This document shows positions 18,922-26,770 of a stretch of 64,000 nt of DNA, piece by piece. How positions within the stretch are numbered: position 1 is the first letter of the stretch; each line of letters starts with the position of its first letter. A program made the position numbers and the translations under genes. The notes under the pieces are model-generated. The model was not told the origin of the DNA and did not search any database. It worked only from the letters and a program-made list of their open reading frames with translations. The stretch is from Acidobacteriota bacterium (GTDB lineage Bacteria > Acidobacteriota > Terriglobia > Terriglobales > Acidobacteriaceae): assembly GCA_028872955.1 (NCBI GenBank), contig JAGWNX010000001.1, positions 1 through 64,000 on the forward strand, in the 5' to 3' direction.

Positions 18922-19225
18922 GAAAAGAGTCCTCCAGACGCTCTGCTCTCACCCGAATCATGGATGCAGGGCCGTCTTTCCAACATAATAGATGCATCGG
19001 TTGTGGAGTAGATTCAACGCGCCACAATCAGCTTAAAAGGCAAACGCCCGGACCCCTAGAGATAGGGGTCAACGGGCGGCGAAGCAGCCCTCCCCAGAAC
19101 TGCTCACACTCGATACAGTACGCAGCAGAAAGATATCCGTAAAGATATCTTAGGTAATACGCTGGATTGTTACCTGGTTGTCAAGTTGGATAGCTAAACT
19201 CTTTAGCTTCTTAGCTTAGGCTCGT
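18922..19225. other. 304-base intergenic region rich in inverted repeats
   Basis: No gene is visible. The trxA-proximal half holds the trxA leader. The middle holds the strong hairpin annotated at 19045-19078. The thrB-proximal half (about 19126-19220) is much more AT-rich than the surroundings and packs three short symmetric elements: AGATATC repeated at 19131 and 19143, AGGTAA/TTACCT at 19152-19157/19170-19175, and AGCTAAA-CTC-TTTAGCT at 19192-19208. Confidence 0.6.
19045..19078 (-). terminator. Large stem-loop, probable terminator of thrC-thrB
   Basis: CGCCCG-GACCCCTA-gaga-TAGGGGTC-aa-CGGGCG forms a 14-bp stem with one AA bulge and a GAGA tetraloop. On the minus strand it is followed by TTTGCCTTTT. 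Its position about 150 bases past the thrB stop and its T-rich tail fit an intrinsic terminator. The tetraloop and symmetry would also allow it to act as an RNA-stability element. Confidence 0.65.
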
Positions 19226-20131
19226 TCAGCCCGCAAACTGTGCTGCCGCACCGTTCGTCAGTCGGGTAGCCAACACCTCAATCCCGTCTTCGCCAGCCGC
19301 CGCATGCACCCGAGCCGTCACATCCTGCAGCTCAGCTGTGGAAGAGCACACCAGCAGAACCGAGGGCCCTGCACCACTTAGCGCCACACCGAGAACCGGG
19401 CCCTGCCCCGCCAACGGCAGCAGCCTGGGTAGCAGTGGACAGGCCTGCGCCCGGAACGGCTGGTGCATCCGGTCGCCCATGGCGGTCGCCAGCAGGTCGG
19501 CGCGGCCCAGGGCAAAGGCCGCCACCAGTAGCGCGGTGTTCTGCACATTGGTTACGGCATCCGCGCGGGAGTAGACATCCGGCAGCAGAGCACGGGCCTT
19601 CTCCGTGGCCAGGCTGGCCGAGGGCAGCGCAAGCATCAGGCTCCACGGCAGGTGTTGCCCGCATGTTGCTGTTTTCACAACACCTTCCTGCATGGCAGAG
19701 GCCGTCATCCCGCCCAGCCAGCAGGCAGCGACGTTATCCGGATGGCCTTCGCGCCGGCAGGCCTCCTCCAGAATCTGCTGAGCGCTCCAGCCCAACGCGC
19801 CGAAGTGGTTGGCCAGGGTAACCCCAGCCAGCAGAGCGGCGGCGCTCGACCCGCAGCCCATACCCAGCGGAATCTGGTTGTCGAGGGTCAGGTGCAACGC
19901 GGGTGCAGGGCGGCCCGCAGCGGCCAGCACACCACGGTACGTCTCCAGAATCAGGTTGTTCTCCAGCCGGGCGCACAGCTCGGCGTTACGACCCGTCGCA
20001 TCAATCCGATAGGCGGCAGACTCAACTGCGTCGACCGTCAGGTAGAGCGCCATCGCCAGCCCCAGGGCATCAAACCCCGGCCCCAGATTGGCAGAGGTCG
20101 CCGGCAGGCGGATATGGAACGGCTGACTCAT
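19226..20131 (-). CDS. thrB: Homoserine kinase
   Basis: GHMP-family kinase that phosphorylates L-homoserine in threonine synthesis; about 301 residues. It starts at ATG 20131 (MSQPFHIRLPATSANLGPG), where PATSANLGPGFD is the family N-terminal motif. The phosphate-binding loop IPLGMGCGSSAAALLAG is near residue 90, HPDNVAAC near 135, and the third motif ALSGAGPSVL near 255. Its start overlaps the thrC stop as ATGA, so it is translationally coupled to threonine synthase and catalyses the step just before it. Confidence 0.96.
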   Translation of the reverse strand: MSQPFHIRLPATSANLGPGFDALGLAMALYLTVDAVESAAYRIDATGRNAELCARLENNLILETYRGVLAAAGRPAPALHLTLDNQIPLGMGCGSSAAALLAGVTLANHFGALGWSAQQILEEACRREGHPDNVAACWLGGMTASAMQEGVVKTATCGQHLPWSLMLALPSASLATEKARALLPDVYSRADAVTNVQNTALLVAAFALGRADLLATAMGDRMHQPFRAQACPLLPRLLPLAGQGPVLGVALSGAGPSVLLVCSSTAELQDVTARVHAAAGEDGIEVLATRLTNGAAAQFAG

Positions 20132-21534
20132 ACCGGCAGAACCGAACCCTGCATGTGCATCTGAGTCTCCAGCGTGCGCAGTACCACGTCGGAGTCTGGC
20201 TCCAGCACGATGGGCGGCTTGCACAGTACGGCATGCTGGGCGCGTTCCTGCGCCGTTGCCTGCGCGCTCTCCGCCTCGGTCAGCAGCTCACCACGGTGAT
20301 AGTCGATGGTGTACTGGGAGTCCTTGAGCGTGTGGCCAGTCAGCAACAGCACCACGCGCTCTTCCCGCTGTACCTTGCCCTGCGCTACCAGCTTCTTGAG
20401 CCCGGCAAAGGTCACCGCCGAGGCCGGCTCGCAGCCAATTCCCTCGGCACCGATCTCCGCCTTCGCCAGAGCAATCTCCTGCTCGGTCACCTGCTCGCAC
20501 CATCCGCCGGTCTGGCGCAGCGCCCGCAGCGCCTTCTGCCAGGAGGCCGGGTTGCCGATGCGGATTGCCGTGGCGCGGGTGTTGGCCTTTACCGGAATCA
20601 GCTCCGTGCCGCCGTTTTCCTCCAGCGAGCGATACAGCGGGTTTGCACCCTCCGCCTGGATGATGCTGATCTTCGGCACCCGGGGGATGAAGCCCAGGTA
20701 ATACATCTCCATAAAGCCCTTGCCTAGTGCAGAGCCGTTGGCCAGGTTGCCGCCTGGAACCAGAATGTGCTCCGGCACCTGCCACTCCAGTTGCTCCAGA
20801 ATCTCCAGCACCGGGGTCTTCTGGCCCTCCAGCCGGTAGGGGTTCACGGAGTTCAGCAGGAAGATCGGGAAGCGGGTGACCAGATCGGTGAGAATGCGGA
20901 CGCAGCCGTCAAAGTCTGTTTTGAGCTGAATAGTGATGGCGCCATAGTCCATGGACTGCGAGAGCTTGCCCCAGGCGATCTTGCCCTCGGGGATAAAGAC
21001 GATGCTACGCAGCCCGCCGCGCGCTGCATAGGCAGCCATGGCGGCCGAGGTGTTGCCGGTGGAGGCGCAGGCCACCCACTCGAAGCCCCGGTCGGCCGCG
21101 ACGGAGAGCGCCGCAGTCATGCCGGTGTCTTTGAATGAGCCGGTCGGGTTCATTCCCTGGTGCTTGGCCAGCAGCCAGTCGATGCCCACCAGCTTGGCGC
21201 ACTTCGGCATCTCATACAGCGGCGTGTTGCCCTCGCGCAGAGTCACCACAGAGGAGTCTGGCACGATGGGCAGCAGTTCGCGGAACCGCCATACACCGCT
21301 CTGATCAATCGGGAGCGTCGAGGTCTTTCGCTCCTGCCAGAGGTAGCGCAGCGCGGCAGGATTCGGCACGTTGCCCGTTGGTGACGCGGCATCAGCCACG
21401 TCGGCCGCCGACCACGGATAGATCACGTCGTACAGGCCGTTGCAATGCGGGCAGCGGAAGATACTATTAACCGCACGGCCAGCGATCACGTCGCCGCATA
21501 CCGTACACCGGAGTTGATGTGTCTCAAAGCTCAT
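20128..21534 (-). CDS. thrC: Threonine synthase
   Basis: PLP enzyme that converts O-phosphohomoserine to threonine; 468 residues. The N-terminus has a two-cysteine-pair zinc-ribbon-like element (CTVCGD ... CPHCNG, residues 9-32). The PLP lysine is in NPTGSFKDTGM and the phosphate-binding loop is ASTGNTSAAMAAYA. The long C-terminal part fits the larger bacterial/plant-like ThrC class. It is first in the thrC-thrB operon. Its ATG at 21534 lies inside the first codons of the divergently read modA, so the promoter must overlap modA coding sequence. Confidence 0.95.
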   Translation of the reverse strand: MSFETHQLRCTVCGDVIAGRAVNSIFRCPHCNGLYDVIYPWSAADVADAASPTGNVPNPAALRYLWQERKTSTLPIDQSGVWRFRELLPIVPDSSVVTLREGNTPLYEMPKCAKLVGIDWLLAKHQGMNPTGSFKDTGMTAALSVAADRGFEWVACASTGNTSAAMAAYAARGGLRSIVFIPEGKIAWGKLSQSMDYGAITIQLKTDFDGCVRILTDLVTRFPIFLLNSVNPYRLEGQKTPVLEILEQLEWQVPEHILVPGGNLANGSALGKGFMEMYYLGFIPRVPKISIIQAEGANPLYRSLEENGGTELIPVKANTRATAIRIGNPASWQKALRALRQTGGWCEQVTEQEIALAKAEIGAEGIGCEPASAVTFAGLKKLVAQGKVQREERVVLLLTGHTLKDSQYTIDYHRGELLTEAESAQATAQERAQHAVLCKPPIVLEPDSDVVLRTLETQMHMQGSVLPV

Positions 21535-22340
21535 GCTTCTCTCTAGCCTACCGTAAAGCGCTTGGCTTCCCCAAGTTCGCCCGGGGATTCCTGATGGTGT
21601 TCACCGGCCTGATGCTGGCACTGCCCGTCCGTGCGCAACAGGCCACGGCTCCGCCCCTGCGCGTCGCCGCAGCCGCTGACCTGCAGACCGTGCTGCCGAC
21701 CCTGCTGCAGGAGTACCGCAGGCGGACCGGGGTGCAGGTGCTGGTGAGCTACGGTTCCTCCGGCACCCTGGCTGCCCAGTTGTTGAATGGCGCGCCGCAG
21801 GACCTCTTTCTGGGGGCGGATGCGCAATATCCCGCCAAGGTCGTGGCCGCAGGGCTGACCACGGAGTCTGAGCCCGTGCCCTACGCGCGCGGCACGCTGG
21901 TCTTGTGGGCGCGGCAGGACTCCCCACTGCAACCGATCTCTTTGCAGACGCTAAGCTCTGGCCGGGTGCAGTCGCTGGCTATGGCAGACCCCGGCCACGC
22001 TCCGTATGGACGCGCAGCCCAGGCGGCGCTCGAGCACCTTGGTCTGCTGACGACGCTGCAGCCGCACCTGGTAGTGGCAGAGAACATCGCCCAGGCCGGG
22101 CAGTTTGCCGAGTCTGGCAACGCTCAGGCGGGCCTGCTCTCCCTCACGCTGGCGCAGTCGCCGCGGTTTCGCCAGCTGGGCAGTTACGTGGTGATGCCGC
22201 GAGTCTACCCAGAGATCCTTCAGTGCGGCGTAGTGTTACGCGCCGGTCAAACCGCAGCGGCCCAGGCCTTTCTGGACTGGTTGCGCCTGCCCGCAACCCA
22301 GGCGGAGCTTCCGGCGCTGGGCCTGGCACCTGCCCGTTAA
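21519..22340 (+). CDS. modA: Molybdate ABC transporter, periplasmic binding protein
   Basis: Periplasmic receptor for molybdate/tungstate. After a signal peptide ending near LPVRAQQ come LRVAAAADLQTVLPTLLQEY and VLVSYGSSGTLAAQLLNGAPQDLFLGAD, the ModA ligand-binding motifs. Next are AMADPGHAPYGRAAQAAL and IAQAGQFAESGNAQAGLLSL, which also contact the anion. I kept GTG 21519 because a GGAG precedes it by five bases and it supplies the basic residues of the signal peptide. ATG 21594 would give a shorter, less basic signal. The GTG start overlaps the divergent thrC start by 16 bases. Confidence 0.93.
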   Translation: MSQSSCFSLAYRKALGFPKFARGFLMVFTGLMLALPVRAQQATAPPLRVAAAADLQTVLPTLLQEYRRRTGVQVLVSYGSSGTLAAQLLNGAPQDLFLGADAQYPAKVVAAGLTTESEPVPYARGTLVLWARQDSPLQPISLQTLSSGRVQSLAMADPGHAPYGRAAQAALEHLGLLTTLQPHLVVAENIAQAGQFAESGNAQAGLLSLTLAQSPRFRQLGSYVVMPRVYPEILQCGVVLRAGQTAAAQAFLDWLRLPATQAELPALGLAPAR

Positions 22341-22433
22341 CCCGGCTCAAACCCCAGCAAGATGCCTCTGCCTGCCCTAAGCCGGCGCAGGTGCAGCTAG
22401 ACTGAATCGGAGACTGGCCAGGCCGGCCACAGG

Positions 22434-23126
22434 ATGGAGACTCCAATGGACAGCGAAGCCCTTTGGCTGACAGTTCGGCTGGCACTGGCGACGACCGCCG
22501 TGCTGCTGGCCGTGGCCGTCCCGCTGGCCTGGTGGATCGCCGGCCGCCGCAGCGCGGGCCGCGCCGTAGTGCAGGCCGTGGTAGGCCTGCCGCTGGTGCT
22601 GCCGCCTACGGTGCTGGGCTACTACCTGCTGGTGCTGCTGGGGCCAGCCACGGCTCCCGGACGCGCCCTCATCCGGCTCACGGGACATCCGCTCGCCTTT
22701 CACTTCTCCGGGCTGCTGGTCGGCTCCATCCTGTATAGCCTGCCCTTTGCGGTGCAACCGCTGGTGGCGGGCATCAGCGCGGTGGAGGCAGGCTATCTGG
22801 AAGCCGCAGCCATGCTGGGCGCACGCCCCACTCAGATCTTTCGCAGCGTGGTGCTGCCCATGGTGCGCGGCTCGCTGCTTACCTCTGCCGTGCTGGCGTT
22901 TACCCACACCGTCGGCGAGTTCGGTGTAGTGCTCATGCTGGGCGGCAATATTCCTGGAGCAACCCGCACACTCTCCATCGCACTGTACGACCAGGTGCAG
23001 GAGCTGAACTACGCAGCAGCCAACCGGACCGCAGGTGTGCTGCTGGCCATCTCCTTTGCCGCGCTGCTGGGTGTCTACCTTACGCCGAGGCTGTTGCGCA
23101 CCGGCGAAGGAGGGCTGCTTGACTGA
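22434..23126 (+). CDS. modB: Molybdate ABC transporter permease
   Basis: Inner-membrane permease of 230 residues with about five helices. Motifs are PLVLPPTVLGYYLLVLLG and the coupling loop EAAAMLGARPTQIFRSVVLPM, followed by FTHTVGEFGVVLMLGGNIPG, diagnostic of ModB. It lies 93 bases after modA. Its last codons overlap the modC start by 8 bases, so permease and ATPase are translationally coupled. ATG 22446 is an alternative start four codons in. Confidence 0.95.
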   Translation: METPMDSEALWLTVRLALATTAVLLAVAVPLAWWIAGRRSAGRAVVQAVVGLPLVLPPTVLGYYLLVLLGPATAPGRALIRLTGHPLAFHFSGLLVGSILYSLPFAVQPLVAGISAVEAGYLEAAAMLGARPTQIFRSVVLPMVRGSLLTSAVLAFTHTVGEFGVVLMLGGNIPGATRTLSIALYDQVQELNYAAANRTAGVLLAISFAALLGVYLTPRLLRTGEGGLLD

Positions 23127-23919
23127 GGCCGGCACACCGTTGCTTGAAGTCGCCCTGCGGCAGCATCTCGGTGCCCGGCGCATCGACGTGCGCTTTGCGC
23201 TCCGGCAGCCCTGGACGATCTTGTTCGGGCCGTCGGGCTCCGGCAAGACGACCGTCCTGCGCGCGATCGCCGGAGTGCTGCGCCCGGAGTCAGGACGCAT
23301 TGTGAGCCGCACCGGGCAGCCCGCCATCGAGCGCACCTTGCTGGACACCGCCGGCGGTGTCTGCCTGCCACCCCATCTGCGTCCCCTGCGCGGCGCGGCC
23401 CAGACGCCATGGCTCTTCCCGGGACGCACCGTGGCCGAAAATGTTCGGTATGGCATGGGCTGGCGCTCGCACCCGGCGGACGAGGCCGAGCTGTGCCAGG
23501 ACGTGCTGCGCCTCTTCCGGCTCTCCACCCTGGCCACACGTCGGCCGCAGGAGTTGAGTGGTGGCGAGCGCCAGCGAACCTCCGTGGCCCGTGCCGTAGC
23601 CGCAGCCGTAAGCTACGACGGTCCGGAGCGCGCGCTGCTGCTGCTGGACGAGCCCTTCAACGGTCTGGATGGCGTGCTGCGCGATGAACTGGCCCTGGAA
23701 CTCCGCGCCTGGCTGGCAGGCTGGAAGGTGCCCGTTCTCTCTGTCTCGCACGATGTGGTGGAGTGCTACCGGCTGGAGGCGGAGGTGATTCGAATGGCCG
23801 AGGGCGAAGTGCTTGACCAGGGACCGGCCGCCTCCGTGCTGGCCCGTGAGCGCGAACGCATTCTGGCCCGGCTGGAGGCCGCAGAGCTGGATGCCGGGGA
23901 CGACGACGAGCTGAACTGA
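23119..23919 (+). CDS. modC: Molybdate ABC transporter ATPase, short form
   Basis: ATPase of the molybdate importer, about 266 residues. I place the start at TTG 23119: it follows GGAGG by five bases, and the family-like sequence (LLEVALRQHLGARRIDVRF) begins only after it; the open frame upstream is modB read out of phase. Walker A is GPSGSGKTT, the signature LSGGERQR, Walker B LLLLDEPF and the switch SVSHD. Typical ModC proteins are about 350 residues with a C-terminal Mop/TOBE molybdate-sensing domain. Here the protein ends soon after the ABC core, so that regulatory domain is missing. It is last in modABC and convergent with murB. Confidence 0.92.
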   Translation: MTEAGTPLLEVALRQHLGARRIDVRFALRQPWTILFGPSGSGKTTVLRAIAGVLRPESGRIVSRTGQPAIERTLLDTAGGVCLPPHLRPLRGAAQTPWLFPGRTVAENVRYGMGWRSHPADEAELCQDVLRLFRLSTLATRRPQELSGGERQRTSVARAVAAAVSYDGPERALLLLDEPFNGLDGVLRDELALELRAWLAGWKVPVLSVSHDVVECYRLEAEVIRMAEGEVLDQGPAASVLARERERILARLEAAELDAGDDDELN

Positions 23920-23969
23920 CGGGAGCGAACAGGCATCCTCCTTCCCGGCCAGCATCGGCCCTTCGAGCG

Positions 23970-25049
23970 TCAAAAGCCTACGGCGACCGGCTCCTGCTCC
24001 AGTTGGATTCCAAAGCGGTGCAGCACTGTGGCACAGATCATCTGGCGCAGGGCAACCACCTCCTGCGCAGTGGCACCGCCACGGTTGATGAGCGCAAGCG
24101 TATGGCGCGAAGAGATTCCTGCGTTGTGCAACGAGTAGCCCTTGTGGAAGCCTGCACGCTCCAGCAGCCAGGCGGCCGGCAGCTTGACCGCTCCCGCACC
24201 GGCGGGCCAGTGGGGCACATCGTCTTCCGCCAGTCCCAGCCCGGCGGCCACGGCATGCAGCGTCGCCACAGGCACCACAGGATTCTTGAAGAACGACCCC
24301 GCGCTGCGGCAGTCCGCTTCGCCCGGCACCAGCAGCATGCCTTTGGCGTGGCGTATCTCGCGCACAGCGTGGTACACCTCCAGCGGAGTGGGCGAGCTGC
24401 CCATGGCGACCTGTGCGGCAAAGTGGCGTGCCAGGTCCGCATAGCGCAGCGATGGCCGGGCAGCAGGGTCAAAGCGGAAGGTCACCTGCGTCACCACGTA
24501 GCGACCTTGTTGTGTCGTGTTGAAGATGCTGCGACGGTAACTGAAGCCGCACGCCGAGGTCGGCAGCGTCACCGTCTCCAGCGTCGCCGTATCCAGCGCG
24601 TGTACCGCCAGAATGGTCTCGGCCACCTCCTGCCCGTATGCCCCCACATTCTGCACAGGCGTACCGCCCACGGTGCCCGGAATTCCAGCCAGACACTCGA
24701 CCCCGCTCAACCCATGCTGGCAGACTGCGAGCACCAGATCGTCCCACAGGACTCCGGCATCGACCGTGGTCTCGACCGCACCGCCCACAGCGTGCAGACG
24801 AATGGGCGAGCACATGGCCATGTGCAGCACCAGCCCGGCAAACCCGCTGTCGCTCACCAGCAGATTGCTGCCGCCACCCAGCACCAGCACCGGCACCCCC
24901 TGCGAGCGCGCCCACACCAGCGCCGGTGCCAGCTGCGCCGCATCGGTCACCGAGAGGAAGTACCGCGCCGGCCCGCCTATGCCAAAGGTCGTATACGGTG
25001 CCAGTGGAACATCCTGCTGGATGTGGAGTTGCGGGCTGGAGTCAGGCAT
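23970..25049 (-). CDS. murB: UDP-N-acetylenolpyruvoylglucosamine reductase
   Basis: FAD/NADPH enzyme that makes UDP-MurNAc for peptidoglycan; about 359 residues. APYTTFGIGGPARYF and VLGGGSNLLVSDSGFAGLVL are FAD-binding motifs. GVECLAGIPGTVGGTPVQNVGAYGQE is the family signature; the catalytic Ser is in SAGSFFKNP, and YRRSIFN belongs to the E. coli-like (type I) loop. I use ATG 25049; a GTG one codon earlier is also possible. It is convergent with modC and divergent from the bacilliredoxin gene. Confidence 0.95.
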   Translation of the reverse strand: MPDSSPQLHIQQDVPLAPYTTFGIGGPARYFLSVTDAAQLAPALVWARSQGVPVLVLGGGSNLLVSDSGFAGLVLHMAMCSPIRLHAVGGAVETTVDAGVLWDDLVLAVCQHGLSGVECLAGIPGTVGGTPVQNVGAYGQEVAETILAVHALDTATLETVTLPTSACGFSYRRSIFNTTQQGRYVVTQVTFRFDPAARPSLRYADLARHFAAQVAMGSSPTPLEVYHAVREIRHAKGMLLVPGEADCRSAGSFFKNPVVPVATLHAVAAGLGLAEDDVPHWPAGAGAVKLPAAWLLERAGFHKGYSLHNAGISSRHTLALINRGGATAQEVVALRQMICATVLHRFGIQLEQEPVAVGF

Positions 25050-25172
25050 CACGGCTTGATGCTACAACACGGCAGGGCGCAGCCGCCGGGTCGTCCTGCT
25101 GGCGCAGGAGCCCGAAGTATCCGTACAATTACGTGAGGCGTGGCTTTCACCCGCGACCGAGGAGAGACGACA

Positions 25173-25598
25173 ATGTACCCAGAGATTATGGTGATTCCTA
25201 TGCGCGAGGAGCTGACGCGCGCTGGCCTGAAGGAAGCACGTACCGCAGAGGAAGTCGACGAGGCGCTGGCCCAGCCTGGCACAACCATGGTGGTTGTCAA
25301 CTCCATCTGTGGCTGTGCGGCTGGCAAGATGCGCCCCGGCGTGCGACTGGCGATGCAGCACTCGGCCAAGCCGGACCACGCGGTTACGGTCTTCGCCGGC
25401 CAGGACCGCGAAGCAACCGAGCGCGCACGCAGCTACTTTGCCGGACATCCACCCACCTCGCCCGCGATCGCCATTCTGCGCGACGGGCAGCTGGTGTACC
25501 TGATGCAGCGCTCGGCCATCGAGACATCGACCGCACCGGCGATCGCCTCAGAGCTGGCACGTGCTTTTGACACGTACTGCGCTCCGGCAACGGCCTAA
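25173..25598 (+). CDS. BrxA/BrxB-family bacilliredoxin
   Basis: About 141 residues of the YphP/YqiW (UPF0403) family. It starts at ATG 25173 (MYPEIMVIPMREELT), the conserved N-terminus, with GAGGAGAGA upstream as ribosome site. The redox motif is CGC in NSICGCAAGKMRP, as in bacilliredoxins that remove bacillithiol or other thiols from S-thiolated proteins. PPTSPAIAILRDGQLVYLMQR matches the thioredoxin-like cis-Pro region. Whether this organism makes bacillithiol cannot be judged from the window. Confidence 0.93.
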   Translation: MYPEIMVIPMREELTRAGLKEARTAEEVDEALAQPGTTMVVVNSICGCAAGKMRPGVRLAMQHSAKPDHAVTVFAGQDREATERARSYFAGHPPTSPAIAILRDGQLVYLMQRSAIETSTAPAIASELARAFDTYCAPATA

Positions 25599-25749
25599 TC
25601 CGCAGCGGCAATCACTCCACTCAGCCAGACATGCCCGGAGTCTCCCCCACCCAAGCCTCTTCCACAAGGCTCGGTGGCGGTGGCTCCGGGCTTTGTTGCG
25701 CACAGGCCCGGGAACTCAACTCCGGCGTCGGGTTGCCGATGTAGAGGGT

Positions 25750-26697
25750 ATGGCAGCGCACCTCCAGAGCTTCTCGCCGGCAGATCGCAGGCAATCACAT
25801 CTCGCCCCCAGCCCGGAAGCTGCCCCCAACGGAGAGGCCTCGTGGCTTGGTGGCAACAGTGCTGCCATCACCGGGCTACAGACGCAGCTTGCGCGGCTGG
25901 CCCCGCATGTTCGCTGCCTGCTGGTGCGGGGTGAGAGCGGCAGCGGCAAAGATCGCGTGGTCCGCGAGCTGCAGCGCCTGCGCAACGCCACGGCGCCCGT
26001 GGTATGCGTCGCTCCCGGCACGGCGGCCTCCCTGCCCGGCACCTGGCAGCAGGCCCACGCAGGCACCCTGTATCTTGACCACATCGATGCGTACTCTGCC
26101 GAGGAGCAGCAGGCTGTGCTGCAGTGGCTGCACCTGCGCGAGCCCGCAAGCGACCGCCCCGTGCAGCAGGAGACGCTCTGGGTCGCCTCCACCCGTGCGG
26201 ACCTGCGTGCCATGGTGCACTCCGGCCGCTTTCGCGAAGACCTGTTCCAGCGCATTGCCGCCGTCAGCGTGGCCGTGCCGCCGCTGCGCGATCGCCTGGA
26301 CGACCTGCCGGAGCTGTGCGACGCGCTGCTGGCCGAGCTGCAACCTGCCGGGCAGCGTGCTCCCAGCGTTCCTCTGAGCGCCGCAACCTTGCGCCTGCTG
26401 CGCCAGTACCACTGGCCCGGCAATGTTCGCGAGCTGCGCCTGCTGCTCGGCCAATGCGCCATCGAGTCCGGCCAGTTGGACGAAGCTCGCTTACGCGCGG
26501 CACTCGCCGGCCGGCCGTCGCAACCCACTGCCGACTTCGCACCAGCCATCGATCGTCTCGATACCGTGATTGCAACCCACGTGCGTCGAGCGGTGGAGCT
26601 GTGCGCGGGCAACAAGATGCGCGCGGCGGAGTTGCTGGGCATCAGCCGCTCCACGCTCTACCGCATGCTCGACACCCGCCCGGCCACCAGCAGCTGA
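25750..26697 (+). CDS. Degenerate NtrC-like AAA+/Fis regulator lacking GAFTGA
   Basis: About 315 residues from ATG 25750 (MAAHLQSFSPADRR); the open frame upstream has no family features. An AAA+ domain shows Walker A GESGSGKD at 61-68. Where sigma-54 activators have about 40 residues including GAFTGA, this protein runs directly to TLYLDHID, whose Walker B is D110-H111 instead of D-E. Later motifs are normal: FREDLFQRIAAVSVAVPPLRDR and WPGNVREL (near 222). A C-terminal Fis-type helix-turn-helix follows (AAELLGISRSTLYRML). Without the loop that contacts sigma-54, and with an altered Walker B, it is unlikely to be a standard activator. It may be an ATP-binding DNA-bound regulator or a remnant. 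A 7-bp stem at 25685-25711 lies in the 151-base gap upstream. Confidence 0.85.
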   Translation: MAAHLQSFSPADRRQSHLAPSPEAAPNGEASWLGGNSAAITGLQTQLARLAPHVRCLLVRGESGSGKDRVVRELQRLRNATAPVVCVAPGTAASLPGTWQQAHAGTLYLDHIDAYSAEEQQAVLQWLHLREPASDRPVQQETLWVASTRADLRAMVHSGRFREDLFQRIAAVSVAVPPLRDRLDDLPELCDALLAELQPAGQRAPSVPLSAATLRLLRQYHWPGNVRELRLLLGQCAIESGQLDEARLRAALAGRPSQPTADFAPAIDRLDTVIATHVRRAVELCAGNKMRAAELLGISRSTLYRMLDTRPATSS

Positions 26698-26770
26698 CCT
26701 ACGGCAGGCGCGTACACTGGACTCCTGGGCTGGCCACGACCGCCGCCCCACACCAGGAGCAGACCACGCC

